DNA of 64,000 bases, taken from NCBI GenBank assembly GCA_036320915.1, contig JAXBDG010000007.1:1054001-1118000 (forward strand), in the 5' to 3' direction. This DNA is from Linnemannia elongata (lineage: Eukaryota; Mortierellomycota; Mortierellomycetes; Mortierellales; Mortierellaceae). The translations under genes were made by a program, and so were the position numbers. Under the pieces are notes generated by a model, which worked only from the letters and a program-made list of their open reading frames with translations, had not been told where the DNA came from and searched no databases. Positions 23,601 to 37,600 of the stretch are shown here, piece after piece. Positions within the stretch are counted from its first letter, which is position 1; every line of letters starts with the position of its first letter.

Positions 23601-26600
23601 GCAGCAAGTACCTCGTACCCAACGACAGTGTCGACCCCAACGCAGATTCAGAGTCTGGTTCTGACTCGGATATGGTGTCTCAGGATGACGACGACGATCA
23701 TGACGCGCTTGTCACAGGCGGGTCGCGTCCCAGAGACGACGGACTCTCTCCGCGAAAATTCAAACCTGGCGAATTTGCCTGCCCTATGGTCTACCGCGTC
23801 GCCTGGCCTCTGCATTGGCGCGTCAAGCCTGGCCAAGCTACAAAGAGCGTTGCTCATTTGGTTCTGTATCCCTTCGCAGTTCAGAACCGCAAGAACTTTT
23901 TCGTGGTGGAGAGCCAGGATGACCATGATGAGACCAAGAAGATTGTGGTGTTTTTGAGGCTGAACGAGGTGGAGGTTCAAGCACTCCCGGAGCAGGACGC
24001 AAGCCTTGGCCCAGACGAGTCCAAGGGCTCTCATTTGGCTATCGGCAAGGGAGATGACACTTCAACCCTTGTATCATCTTCCAATCAGACCCTCGATGAC
24101 GCCGGGTCTCATGCCAACAGCCCTCGTCCATCGCCCACTGCCTCGCCGGGCTCAAGAACCCCAGCTCCTCCAGCCATCAGGACCGACACTAGGGAGCTGG
24201 TGATTGAGGTCTACGGAGTGGAGCCGCCAGGCAAACAAGTAACCGTCGACCTGTTCTCTCTTCTCGAGAGCAAGTTCTACAATTCGGTTGTACTTTCTGT
24301 CGTTTCCACGTTCCTCTCCCGCAACTCGACCCTGAAACTCACTCAAGCGGTAAGGCCACATGCTACGAATGATATAAAATTTAATAAGCTGATGTGGTCA
24401 AGATACTGAAGCTGCAATTTTTCTGCCTTTGTCGATACAGGACGTTGATTTCATTCTTCCAGTGGACCGACTCGAGCCAACGAGGCAGCTGGTAGAGATC
24501 CCGCAGTTCATCAACGCCCCTTACGCGTTCTTGATGTATCTCAAGCAGAATCTGTCGTTGTACCTCAATCCACTGACAGGAGCTGACAAAGTCAACGCTC
24601 TGACACGATACTACAATTCCCGTTACGGACGCCTGTCATCCAGCGATAGGTTCCACGACCGGTAAGAGTAGATTTTTCAAACATGTTATTTGGACCCTGT
24701 ACACGTTTACATTGGCGTATATTAACATGGTTCAATACCTAATGCTTATACGTGTAGAAGTCGCTCCCATCAACTGCAGATTGGAGATTTCGCGTTCTTC
24801 TACAACAGCGTCCAGGGTCGCTCCCAAACCCCTATCGAGGCTCAAGTGGGAATTGGACTTGCTGGTGTTTGCCTGACTATACTCGGTCGCGATCACAAGC
24901 CAGTTTTTGAGGTTGGATATCAGGAGGGCGAACACGACAAGGAGGACATCAGGAACTACTTCGACTCCTTCCCGAACTCCAGCGGACTCAAGCCTTCGAC
25001 CTACAGTCTGATGATCGAAGTGTGGGCGCAGGGATCGGTCAATGCTGGAGCGTTGGTGGACGCCATTTGCCAGAGCTTCCGTCAAAGCTTGTGCGATGAC
25101 ATCATTGAGACCTCGATTGCCCAAGGTCTCTGTCCCAGCGCCCGCGATAGGAGGAGCGATGTGTATGACGTTGACGGTGAACCGCTCATTGGAGAACGCA
25201 TTCAAAAGAACTTTATCGACCCTTCATTCCTTGTCCTCGAGAACGCGTTTCAGTGGAAGAACCCTGCTGTCCAGTCTCTTGCACTGAAGTACTCCATGCC
25301 GCCTTGGATCATGGACTCGTTCTTGCTTGAGCTGGATGAGATCCTTACAGATGTGAGTGTTCATTTCTCGCCTTTGCTGATCCGGTCCATGGCAGAGTTG
25401 AATCGATACAAGGAGTACCGTGCGTCGAGCGGGACACGAAAGTCATTTGGCGACATGACCAACGTCCGTTTTGTGATGATTGGCGGTATTCAGGACCTGA
25501 ACGACGGCTCGAGCTCCAACTACTACGGACGACGGACAAGCATGGGAAGCGACCGCACTCACTCACGAAGAAGTTCTCTTGCTGAGGGCCAGAGTCTGCA
25601 CCACTCCCACAAGACATCGACCCACTCTTCGCAACAGCTCCCGAAGCGCCAGCTCGAGGACATCAAGATGTATCCAAATGCCATCACGACAAGTGGTCAA
25701 GACGAGACTATGCTCACTCGAAACTGCTTCGTTATGATCTCAGCCAACGGCTTTGGACTTCAAGTATACACCTACAATTGGGGCAAGACCTACCACGAGT
25801 TCATGTTCTCCGGCATCGAGAAGGTCGTCAAATGGCACAAAGACAGGATGCGACTACTGGACAACGTATTGCTCCAAAAGATGGGTCTGTTCCACCATGT
25901 GCCTTCAATCCTCTCGATCTCAACAGCGTCATCCACAGCCCCTGCAACAGCTCAAACCAGCACCACGACCTCGTCGAATCTGATTCAGGTCATGCCTCGA
26001 ACAGTTCCACAGGGCTCTCCTCATTTGGGCTCGAACTTGCGAACCGGACACACGGAATCGAACACAAGCACTCCCAACTTGGCAAAGACTTCGACCTCAC
26101 CAAAGTCGCTATCTACCGCAACAGTCCTATCAGATGCCGCCAATTTGGCCAGTCTCGTGGAAGACCAGTTCCCCAACCGAATGCGCAACCTCCCTGTCGG
26201 AACAAGTCTCTACGGCAACGACGATGGACGACAAGAGCTTCCAAAGGCTTCTTCGAGCACACTGTCCCTAGTAGCTCGACCCAGCCCGCCTGCTGCATTA
26301 TCGTTGCAGTCTCACGTTCAGGTCCAGAGTCAAACCCAATCGGAGCAGAACTCGCCCACCGGGAGCAGCATCATCGCGACCGGACTCGATGTCGATCAGA
26401 TCTTGCGCGACTACTGCTTGGAGCCCCTCGAAACGCCTCGCGACGAGGATCAAATCCAGGACGAGGTCCAGCGACATGGAAAGCCCTTCCTGGACACGTT
26501 CGCCTTCCACACTAAGAACGCAGAGGACCAACAGAACGCGTACAATGTCTATCAGAAGTGGTCGAGGCGATACCGCGATAGGAAGGGATCGCCAAACGCC

Positions 26601-29600
26601 CTGCACGAGAATATGAACACGACTGATCTGGCCATCATGCTGCGCTCCTCGCGACTCCTCCACTTTTGCAGGACGCCGCTCTTGTTTACAGAGTTTTCGT
26701 CCTCGTTGTTCCCTCGAGCTGACCCCTCCACTATTGCGGGTGCTGGATTGGCCGGAAAGACCGATCCTCGAGCAGGAGATGGAGCCAGGGATGTGCCAGT
26801 GGCTGATCCGATTGCCCAGTGGTACAGTGCTCTAGCAGAGACGTTTATGCGGGAGTACAGCCAGTATCTGGCAACGGTTGGGATGCAGTTGCTGATGTAC
26901 GGTAACTCCAAGTTCGACACACCCGTGGAAGCGTCGCAGTCAGGAGAACTGTCCTTCATGTCGCAGTTCACAGTTTCGCAGACGTTGTCGGTTCCAAGCC
27001 CGGCTGCTTTCCTGTTCAAGTCGCTGCAAGGAGGGTCGATCATGTGTGAGGTCCGACTTCAGGGCATGTTTGTGTGTGTGACACTCTACACTCTGAACAG
27101 ACGCTACGGTCGCGTGAAGGTTGCTGCGCCTGGATTTGCCACGGCGGAGGCCAACAAGCAGAGTCTTCGGCTCTTCACGGAGCAGTGTGCGCGGTTCAAG
27201 GATCGCATTCACGTCAACAGCTTCGTGTACGACTTTCATCTGCGATACATCCACAGGATTCTCATGGAGTCGTCCAAACTCGCCGTGCCTACACCCACAA
27301 GCGACGGTATGGGCTTTTCATCAGCGCCGGCGACCTCTCTGCCGTTTTCATTCGATCTGATGGATGTTCTGCACCAGTTCCTTCAGTACCACTCACGCCC
27401 AGCCGCCTATGCCAGGAACCGAGTCTACCGTGGAGTCTACCGAACCAATGTTGCCCCAGGCGAGACTGAGCTTCCTGGTCATCTGTTCGAATACGTAATC
27501 AAGAACCCGCAGAGATATGGATTCCAGGCGATCCAACACCAAAATCGCCCTCGGGCGTGCTTCGTCTCTGGTCGCGATCTTCTCTCAGGATTTGGTGGCG
27601 CTGCGAGTCAAGGCGGTGTTGGCACGAAACCCGAGCATCACAAGCGAGCGTCTGAGGCCCTTAAGCAGGGTTTGAAGGGCTTTGGCGTCGGTGCCAGTCG
27701 AGGAGGCCTGATCCCAGGTGCACCAGCTACGTCTCAAAAGCCCTTTGGACCCCATACTCGACATGCCAGCCATGAGAGCAGCCTGAACACCAAGCGTATG
27801 TCTCGTCGTATGACTACAAGTCGGTCGAGCTACAATGTGAAGGAGAACACGATCCTGGAGGATGAGGGTGTGGAGTATGTCTTGGTGATATCTGAGGGCG
27901 ATCAAGATAGCATGGGTCTGACGGTACACTACTACCTTCTCATCCTGCGTGAAGAGGAAGTGGTCAAGAAGCTCGAGGATGCCCATGGACCACTTGTTGG
28001 AGCAAGGGACCGACTCTTGGCTGCCAGTCGTAGTCTACTGGTGATGAGGGACAACGACAGCACCAACGTGATGACCCAAGGCCTCGAGAGTTCGTCAAAC
28101 ACCATGGGCACTAGTCAACTTCAGCCCGCTCAACCTGTTGGTGACGAGGACAAACCACAGTTGGAACCACAACGCCAGTCGCTGATACGATCATTGCGCC
28201 GAGACTCTGACCAGGCCGACATGATGTTCTTGCAGGACAACTTTAGCGGCGGCGAGCGACTCATGGACGCCACTGAACTGCAGGAGCGGATCACGGAGCG
28301 GGCAGTCCTCGGGGACGTTGTCCGTGCTGCTGAGGTGCGATTGGACATGATGTTGAAACAGGCGGCGCAGTTCTTTGACCGAGATTCGCTCTGGGAGATG
28401 TTGGTACAGGGCAAGATTGGCAGTTCTGGATTGGTGCTGACGGGTCCTCAGACACCTCTCATCAGTGCCTCTCATGCCATCAACAGCCCTGCTACTGTCC
28501 TTTCAACAGACGCCTCCGACTACCTCTCGCACCACCCGGCGACCCGCCACGAGAGCACCGCGCACAACAATAACAATATCAGCGACAACAACAACGAGCT
28601 TGGATTTGCAGACTTTTTGGCGCTTGGCCAGCGGTTCCACAGCACCCCCCTGGAAGAAATGGAGCCAGAGTTCCGCGCCATTGTCACTGCCCCAGGAATC
28701 GATTGGGGTCAGGTGCTCACATTCCTTGGACGCTACTACGAGCGATGGGCACGAGAGTTCATGGAGCACGATGAAACAGGATCGCCTGGCCCTGCAGTTG
28801 CAAGTTTGAGACCGGGCCTGAACCAAGGGGCGCGTCATCACAGACAAGACCAGGGCCCTGTCAGATCCGGAAAGGCGCGTCGCCATTTGGTGATCTTCAA
28901 CCCACACAACCGTGACTTGCTCGTTCACTTTGTGATCAACGTCAACAACACTGCGACAGCAGGGGCAGGCTCGGCAGGCACTTCGGAGACGGCCTCGGTA
29001 TCGGAATCGAAATTGTCTGTTGGTGACGGTCAACAGCGCATGATGCGTACTTCGACAGGAGACCTTTATTCGCGATTCAACTTACGGGACTCTGGAGCAT
29101 CGTTAGCAAGGCCCAAGATGCACTCGCAGTCGCATTCTCACCTACAGGCGCTTTTGCTCTCACCATCTCTGCCACCATCGTCTCGGCCTCAGCAGCACCA
29201 ACAGCACCAGCAAGAACATCAACAGGATGCACCACACCCTATCCGCCCCTCGTTCTCTGAGGCATCCAGCAGGGTATCGTCGATGACCTCCATTGCCCGT
29301 GCGGCAACATTGGCAGTGAGCAAGGTGGCCAGTCGCCTACAATCGAGTCGCAGCCGTGAAGCCTCGACAGCAACGAACTTCAACCCTGTGAGCGGAACGA
29401 CTTCCCGTCCTGAGAGCTCCATCATCGAGGACGACACGATCTCGGCATCAGGATGGAGTTCTATCAGAGCCACGCCTCCCACAGAAGCAGGAGCAGGAGC
29501 CACAGGATCGTCATCGATGTTGAGTCCTCCTCTCCCTGAAGGTCAAGGTCGGTCCCGACGAGCCAGCGGTGGTAGTGGCCTTGGAAGAACGCCTGGAAAG

Positions 29601-29966
29601 GAGGACGATAGCAATAGGAGGAGAAGTAAGAATGGTCGATCGCCTGCTGGGTCTGACGCTGATGATTATGTTTACAGCACTGAAGGTTCGTTGGATTCGA
29701 ATGACAACGATAACTCGGATGAGAACCGTAGCCGAGGCGAGAGTAGATCTGACGAAGATGATGCCGATGACCGCGAGAGCGACGATAGCGGTGATGAGAG
29801 TGGAGATGGTAGCGGCGAGCATGGTGAGCATGAGACGTTGGGAGCGCATGTCGGGGTTTACTCTGTCAGCCGAGAACCCAAGAGTGGCTACAACGCGATT
29901 GAATCCGAGCATGTTGGAGACATTATCCGCACGCTGTCGTACTGGATCTGGCGGGCCCAGAAGTGA
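17606..29966 (+). CDS. SZT2: SZT2 homologue (KICSTOR complex scaffold)
   Basis: Seven exons: 17606-18052, 18146-18360, 18446-18515, 18602-22161, 22261-24349, 24441-24661, 24758-29966; 3,936 aa, somewhat longer than animal SZT2 (about 3,400). Recognised blocks: FYINKKYRSVFMVDVSSSV, SEIHITVIAECSQF, ILANFPTMKVLLQDV, GFIQDTEALRFVTDATLG, and HKHWGWKD with LAFQYLCAQRMGEGFYLA. In animals SZT2 is the scaffold of KICSTOR, which holds GATOR1 on lysosomes so that amino-acid shortage silences TORC1; yeasts lack it. The first ~130 residues and the last ~350 are Ser-rich or acidic and look disordered. Intron 22162-22260 is 99 nt and free of stops in frame, so retention would only add 33 residues. Removing it joins GVLR to DDSPELKARF, which reads better. 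Exon 7 alone codes for 1,735 residues. Confidence 0.88.
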
Positions 29967-30732
29967 AAGAGAAAGGGAGATGAAGAAGAGGCCATAGAAG
30001 GAGCGAGTCTCCTTGCTATGCTCAACGCACACACACAACACAAAAGACAACCAAAAAAAACGATAACGTGTACCATAAATATTAATAGCTAAGAAATAAA
30101 AAGGAAAAAGGGAGATTTAGAAGAAACACCTAGGGAAGATCTTATGGTAAGTAAAAGTGCAAACAGCCGTGAGTGTAATTTAGGAACAGAAAAATGGGGT
30201 TTTTCGTCCATTCCAGAGGCTTCAACTATTGTGTTTCGCGGATCGATGGTTGTTGCTGTGCATGGTACTTGGAAAGGTGTAATGTGTGCGCATTGACTTT
30301 TACTGTTTGTAGACACATCGTTTCAGTACTGATCTTCTTTTCCACGCACACACCGCCAGCGCCACCAATTATTATTAGTGATTGATTTGAATTATCTAAA
30401 ACATGCTCCTTGCTCACCCCAACACGACCTGGCGGTGACCGGTGTTTTCGAGTCTTGCCGGCCCTAGAAAGCCCGGCTACCGTCGTCGCCCTTTTAATGC
30501 TCGATTTCGACCAGCAATCCCATTCAAGGAACAATAATGCCTGGAAAAAACTGGACAACTGGACAAGAAGAAGAAAGGGTACACTTAGTTCCTTGATGCC
30601 TTTAGTCGGCTACTCGGCACTCAATGATCCGTTCACATTCAACCAGTGTTCTGTCATCTCCCGAACACAGAACTGTGTAAAAATTACGATTACTATGTTA
30701 TTAAGGAATATCTAAAAAATATATATATAAAA
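29967..30732. other. Convergent intergenic region, SZT2 / PIP kinase
   Basis: 766 bp between two convergent 3' ends. An AATAAA for SZT2 lies at 30095. A/T-rich sequence (ATATATATAAAATTAAAC, about 30720-30738) borders the PIP-kinase stop and can serve its 3' end. No supported gene. Confidence 0.5.
30095..30100 (+). terminator. AATAAA poly(A) signal of SZT2
   Basis: An AATAAA hexamer 129 nt downstream of the SZT2 stop, in an A-rich 3' region. Motif evidence only. Confidence 0.45.
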
Positions 30733-33700
30733 TTAAACTAGTACTCCTCGCATAAAGTCGATGAGGCGCTCCGCGTATCGACCAGGTTCCTCCACCGAGA
30801 CTTCAGCATGTTGTGGGGCCTGATATTGATGAGGGTAATTTGCTGGTCTTGGTTGTTGCGCTTGAGTCTGCGTCTGATGGGCTGCTTGGGTGGCTTGACC
30901 AGGTGGGATATGAATCTGAACACCGCCGACGCCGTCGGAAGATGGTGGGGAAGATGATGAGGATGCGTACAGGTGATGGCTTGGAGGAAGCATCATGGAT
31001 TCGGAGGCGTTGGAGGCACGGATGTCAAAGGAAAGACGCGAATCCCGGCTGCGACCGCTCTGATGGCTATGTTGGCTCTGTTGGCTTGAATGGCTGTACT
31101 GGCTGTATTGACTCAACCGCGCCGCCGCGTTGGCGATCGATTTCGTGAATGGTGCTGAGGTACTGAGTCTGGGTTTGTTGGCGTTGAGGATGGAGGTTGA
31201 AGAAGGGGAGGGGGAGTGAGAAGTGGGAGGTGGGGCGCCTTTTGAGGGATCTTCGATCAAAATGGGGGAGTAGATGGAGGATGTGAGGGTGCTTTCTTCT
31301 TGGCTGACTCGAGCGGATGAGAGGGGGGTTGAAATGGTGGAGGAGTTGGAGTAGGAGGAAGTTGGGTCCAGGAAGAGAGAGCCACGGTTGCTGCGTGAGT
31401 TGTCTTGTGAAGATGAAGTGGTTGAGGTGGAGGAGGAGGATCCGTGATTTGAGCTGGGGTCTTCGAGCAGAACTGAGAGTGCTGGATTGATGGTGGCGCC
31501 TTGCGCAGCACCAGCACCAGCTGCTGCTGCAGATGTTGGATCCACGACGGAGGGTAGAGATGGCTCAGAAGCCGTCGCATGCGGCAAGAGCTGATAAAAG
31601 GCCGAAGAAGCGAACGAAGTAGAACTAGTCGAAGGGTTAGATCGCCCAGGATGGATCACCATCTGCGGCAACGGCAACGGCATCGGAGGTCCTGGCGTCA
31701 TAGGCGAAGATCCACCTCCGTTATTGTTTCCAGATCCGAGGAGACGAACATTGGCACCCTTGATGTTACGCTCAAGCCACTTGACGAGGTTGTACTTTTG
31801 GAGGACGTCAATGAGACCAAAGTAATAGACGGCCTCATACCCATCAGGGAGACCTACACTCGGGACTCCATGGGACCAGATTGTCGGGTCCAGTATGTTG
31901 CCTGCTGCGTGGATGTCTGATGTAGCGCCGGTTTGGTGATGTGGGAAGTGGGTCTGTTGATAAGGTGGCGAAGAATACAGCCGTGAAGCTGCAGCCGCGC
32001 CACCTGGTGGTAGAGGAGCAGAATGCGGTAAGCTCGGAAGTCCACCAGGCATACTCTGGTGTCTAGGTGTGTCCAATGAAGGTCTCTTGTCTCTTGTTGC
32101 TCCAGTTCCTGTCGCGGAAGGGTCGACCAAGATGGAAAGCTTTGGTCGGTTGGACGAACGGCTGTCGGTCCTGGGCTTGTACCGGACTGTTTGAAACGAA
32201 TCCAGGTCGAGATTGTTGTCGTCGTTATTGTCATCATCGTCATCGAACAAGGGCCGTCGGGGCTTGACTTCTTTCACCTCCTGCTCACGATCCTTCTGTT
32301 TTCGTGAATGGTGATGGTGCTTTGACGGCTTGACGGCTGTGAGCTCGACGTCTGGTGGTGGTGCACGGCTCTTGCTCTCTTTCTTTACATTCTTCCTGGA
32401 TCCAGACTTGCCCGCCGCGCGATTCGCTATCAACGCGTCAATATCATCCGACTTGGCGGTCGTAGAAGCCGACGAAGCTACTTGACCACCAGAAACAATA
32501 ACCTCCCCGAACGAGTAAACATCTCGGAGAGCCTCCTGAGCCTTCTCACCTAGCTCCTTCAAGAATACCAACCGCTCTTCCGAGGAACTAATAAACTTCC
32601 AGATCCGGCCCAGAGCTTCTTCAATCTCTCGTTGAGGTTCTGGCTTTCTGCTGCTGTTGCTGTTATTGACCTCACTGCCGTTCAAAGAGCCGTGAAGAGA
32701 GCCGCTGCGGTGGTCATCTTCGTAATCCGAATCCAAATTGCTGTTGTCGGCGTCTGATCCTCGTGAGGAAAGGGACCCTCGGCGGCTGGACTCTGGTGAT
32801 GAGTAGATCTGTGGCTCTCCCTCGTCCTCCTCTTCTTGCTCGACGGGACGCTTTGGGACGATCCGGATACCCACGAGCATACTAAGAAAACATGATTGCA
32901 AAGAGAATGTAGACCGCCAGTATTAGTAATAATGAAATGAAGAAGTTAGTAACGCAAACAAGAATAAGCTGGTAACGTCTTTATAGGGGTTTACCTGTAG
33001 TCCATGAAACCATGTTTGCGGAGGAGCGTTGTATCTTCTTCAAGCTGAGCAAGAACCTCGGCCTTACGAGTAGATCCGAGGTGGATAAGCTGTGTTTCGC
33101 CTGTAAAGATTCTGTTCTGGAAATCGACCTCCTTCAACGTCAAATGACTAATATCCGTCGCCGTCGATGCTGTACCATCGCCGCCACCCCCAGCAAGACC
33201 TCCGGACTGCAAATGAGGGTAAATTGGATCACTCCTCGGCTCATAGTACATGGATGAAGATCTGCTCTCGCTCGCGCCGAGGTGGTGGTTCCGCAGGTGA
33301 GCATGACGATGCGCAAAATCACTCCATCCTGAATCCTTCTCTAGCGATGCACGTGGTGGCGATTGCAAGTCCGGCGCAATAGGGTTCATCGACCGACTGT
33401 CACGGACAGATGGGATCCTGTCGACAGGAAGGGTCCTCCGACCGACATTTGAGCCCTTGAAATCATATCGCTCATGGACAACCTCAGGGGTGTCAAAAAC
33501 GTTGGCCAGGACTACGACGACTACCTTGGACGGTAGGCCATCGTCTCGTCCAGCAGAGAGCAGGGTCCCGTTCAGGTGGAGGTGCTGAGCCGCAGTCGCG
33601 TCACTTTTGTTCCTCGATGATCCCGCTCCTGCTCCTAGACCTCCCAGTGTACTCTCCCTGTCTCCACCAAAACCCACCCCGGCACCAGAAAGTCCAGATC

Positions 33701-36700
33701 CGTCACTCACTCCCGACGCCGCTCCAGCTACACTGCCGCCCAGCTTGGCCCCCGCCAACTTCTCAAAGGTATACATCCCCAGGTATCTCGGCAGTAGCGT
33801 ATTAGGATGCTTTTGAATATGCGTCAAATAATCCCCCAAGAACCCCTTCAAGTTATCCGGCTCCGCACCCCGAAGCGTCTTGAGCAAGAACCGCCCATGA
33901 TTATGCGACGCAAAGAAAATCGCATCCGATTTCCCGGGAGTCTTCATCACTGTCATAGGCAACGACAACGCCTCATCCATATCCGCTTGTGTGTACCGGA
34001 ATCGTTCCCGAATGGCGTGAAAGACGAGGGGCGCGTGGTCGGTGAACTTTACGCGTCCGTAGCTTGGGATGTTCCATTCATGGACCTGTTCGACGTTGAA
34101 GAAATATCGGTCTAGGGGCGCAAATGCGAACGTTGAAGAGCCAAGGGGTCGTGGGATAGTTGCACTGAGTGGAGGGAGGAACATGGGCGAGGGGAGGCTT
34201 TGGATGCCTGAGAGGTGTAAAGGAGTGGTGATCTTGAGAGGTGTTATCCTTCTCCTGGTAAGGTCGCGAGGGGTGATTTTTGTCGCCTTTGAACTGTCGA
34301 TACCTGCTGTGGCGGTGGTCGCGGTAGTAGTAGTGCCTTCCTTTGTGAGTGAGGGGTGTCCTTGAAGGAGAGGTCTCTGGTCCTGCGCGAGTCCAGAAGA
34401 TTTACTGGGCGATCGAGAAAGCGAGGGCGAGTCCGTGCCACCGCCAAGACTCTGCGGCAGCGAAGGCAAGTTCATATGTATCATCGAGGCGAGCGAAGAC
34501 AAAGTCGGTGGCGAAGCCTTGTCGAAAAAGGAAGTCCGTCGGAGATGAATAATCTCTCCCTGAGCGTCAGTCTCCAACCCCGAGATCGAGTGCCCCGTCA
34601 GATCCCTCGTTCGTCTGTTGGCAGCCGCCGAGGGGTTGGAGAAGTAACCTCCAAAGCTGATAGCAGACTTGCGTCGGTCCTGCTTCGACTGCTCTGGGAG
34701 AACGTCGCTCGAACCGCTGAGCATCTGAGAGGGTGAGAGAGGTCGTCCGTCTGGTGACAATGCTGATGGCTGATATGGAGATGTTGTAGTTGAGTGCCGA
34801 GTGCTGTTCCCGCTCCATGCGATACTGGTAGGTGGTGAAAGAGGAACAACGGGCTCTTCATTTCTTCTCAATGGTACGTCCAGAGAGATTCCACGTTGGA
34901 GTGGACTTTCTTGTGGGGGAGACAAAACTCCAAGCTCGCGGAATCGACGCTGGGCTGTCAAGAACTGCTCCCCGTCCTGGTATGACGACTCTGACGCCTT
35001 TGATCCCAACCCCGTAGGACTCTTGGGTTGTTGCCTCATCTCACGCCGGTGTGCAGCCGATGCCGACTTTGACCGTCCGAGTTGCTTGGGTGTAGAGTCT
35101 GGGTCTGGGATCTCTGCTGAAGATTTGAGCAAGGCGGATTTGAAATTCGAGCGCTCGAGAGCATTGGGTGTCGAAAAGTGGTCGCTGAGGAGATTGAAAT
35201 CCATCAACGGTGTCCCTTGTTCTCCTCCCAGACCATCCGCTGTTTTGGTGATAGAAACTCCTCCTGAGGTCGAAGCTGACTGGACGCGAGAGCGAGGAGT
35301 AGTCGTTGTTGAATCAAGGCGTGGCGTTTGACCGGCATACATGAACTGGCTGACCCTTGATTCCGCAGTCGTGACCTCTGCCGCTGCTGCTGGGCTCTTG
35401 GTTGATGACCTTCTTGCCAGACCTGGCAAGTTGTGCTGGAACCCAAATCTGGAGCGTGTCGTTGGGGATGTTGGGGTTTGATTTGGCGAGTTGGGCGCCG
35501 TTTCAGGGGGTGTTTCGAACGCGCCCACAGAAACCTGGGGCACCATCGGCGTTCTTAGGGGTTCCTTCTGGAGTGACATCTGGTCCTCACTCAAGACACT
35601 GAGGACGCTGCTGCTGAAGGACGGCAGCATGGCGATGTTGTTGAAGGAAGAAGTGGATGAGGTTGAGACAGGTCTGGATGAGGAGGCTGATTGAGGAGTG
35701 TCGGAAATGGATCGAGCTGTTAGTCCTCCTGCTGCAGCTACTCCTGAAGTGAGATAGATAGTGTTTCGGGGGCTCTCCTGCTGCTGCTGCTTCAAATCTC
35801 CGTAGAAAGTCTTTCGCATCTTGCTCCATAACCGAGAATGACGGGGTTTGGAAGGTATGATGTCTTGCTCTGCTGAGTTATCGATGCTGTTGTCGATAGG
35901 GTTTGATCCAAATGTTGATTCGAGAGCGTGCTCCTGTGATCTTCCAGTCTGGTGTGAGTCGGCCTCGTGCTCGTTGGAAGATTGCAAAGTTGCTGGTTGA
36001 CTGTCAGAAGTATCAATAGCAGTGGTGGAGAGAGTGGCGACTGTGGCGATAGTGGCAGTACCGCTCAGCAAAGACGACCCCGTGGAATGCTGTAATTGAC
36101 GTTCACTCAGTCCAAGGTCGACTTCCGAGATGTCATCTGCTTCTACCATCATAGTACTCTTCGACTTTGGCTCCTCCACCGTGACAGTCCGGGTATGGTG
36201 AGTCGGAGCTGTCGAGGTGAACCCACGAACCACAATAGTAGGCGAGGCAACCGAAGAAGTCGAAGCATCTCTGCTCTTGTGTGTCGAAATGACTGAAGGC
36301 GCTGTCGTGGCCACCTCCGATACTCTTGAAGATGTTGAGAGATCCCTTGACCGGCGCTGAGCTTGTCCTGTCAGTTGTGCCTCCAGTAATTGTGACAGCG
36401 AGTTGATACTGGCGGACCTCGCCCGCTGCTGGGTGGTCGGTATCCGGATATGATCCGTCGTTGTCGTCCTTGTAGAAGTAGCGTGAGATGGTAATACCAT
36501 GGGAAGTTGAGGTGTCGCTTGTGTAGGCGTGGCTGTGACAGGGGTGCTGGCCTGATGGTTGATCTGGATAGAGTTGCTCAGAGAGGAAGGTTGAGGAATA
36601 ACTCTTGATGGGAAGACCATGGGCGCCGCAAACGAATCTCCTCGGTGATGACCCAACCCTGCAGTCGACCCCCTAAAGTCCATGATCTCTGGCCCGACGT

Positions 36701-37564
36701 TGGTGAAATGAAGGACCGACTTGATAGCATGTCGCAAGTGCCGCGAAAGGACGGGTTCCATAGACTCCATGAGCAATGACTGCGCCCATTGTCGTTTCAT
36801 ATGATGGTCCCTCCACCGTGACTCTGCATCCATCGGTATCGAATCCATGGCCGTTGGTGTCTCCGGCACAGCAGGGCCAGCAACAGTAGCCGTTGCAGAT
36901 GACATCTTTATCCTAGACGTGGCCTGATTCCTTGGAGTTGTTGTTGTGGTCGTTGTAAACGTTGGAGGAAGAGCGCCTGGAATAGTAGTATTGGTTGCTG
37001 CAGTTGTGCAATGATGATTGGACACTCCTCCTCCTCCGTTCAGAAGTGCTGTGTCATAGTCGTCTCTCCCCCCTCCTTTGGATGACGATGACAACAAAGA
37101 CCCGCCTGGTATTCCTGCTCCGAGACCAGCTCTTCTCCGAAGACTACCTCGACTAGTTTTCCCGTTCTTCCCACTAGCCCCTGTCAACTTTGAGGGCTTC
37201 TTTGTTACAGCAGCGGGCGAAATCAGATCCGAAGCGTGTAATGGGTCTGATTCCACCACAATTCGTTGACGCCTACCCTGTTGGGTTCCAGCTGCGGTTG
37301 TTCCTGGAAAGCTTTTGTCGGTAAGAGGGTCTGCAATCGTCTGTTGTGCTGCTGTCGTTGATGATGATGTAGCGGTTGTAGTTTTTGAAGAGGTCTCTGT
37401 CGTTTTGTCGCGACCGGAACCGTATGCTTTCCGGTCTTCCGTCGTCACACCTTGGCTAAGTAAGGCCCAAAACAAAAAAACAAAAAAAGGTGGAGAAATA
37501 CGAAAAAGGCTTGTCTGTGTCAGCAGCGAATGTGTACCTTGCTTAGCTCTGATAAATTTCCGAC

Positions 37565-37600
<36 letters not shown>

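Noticed and set aside
37570..37599. T30/A30 as the tail of a retroposed copy
   Set aside because: Lies inside an intron directly after the donor, with no adjacent duplicated gene sequence or target-site duplication; similar runs occur elsewhere without inserts.
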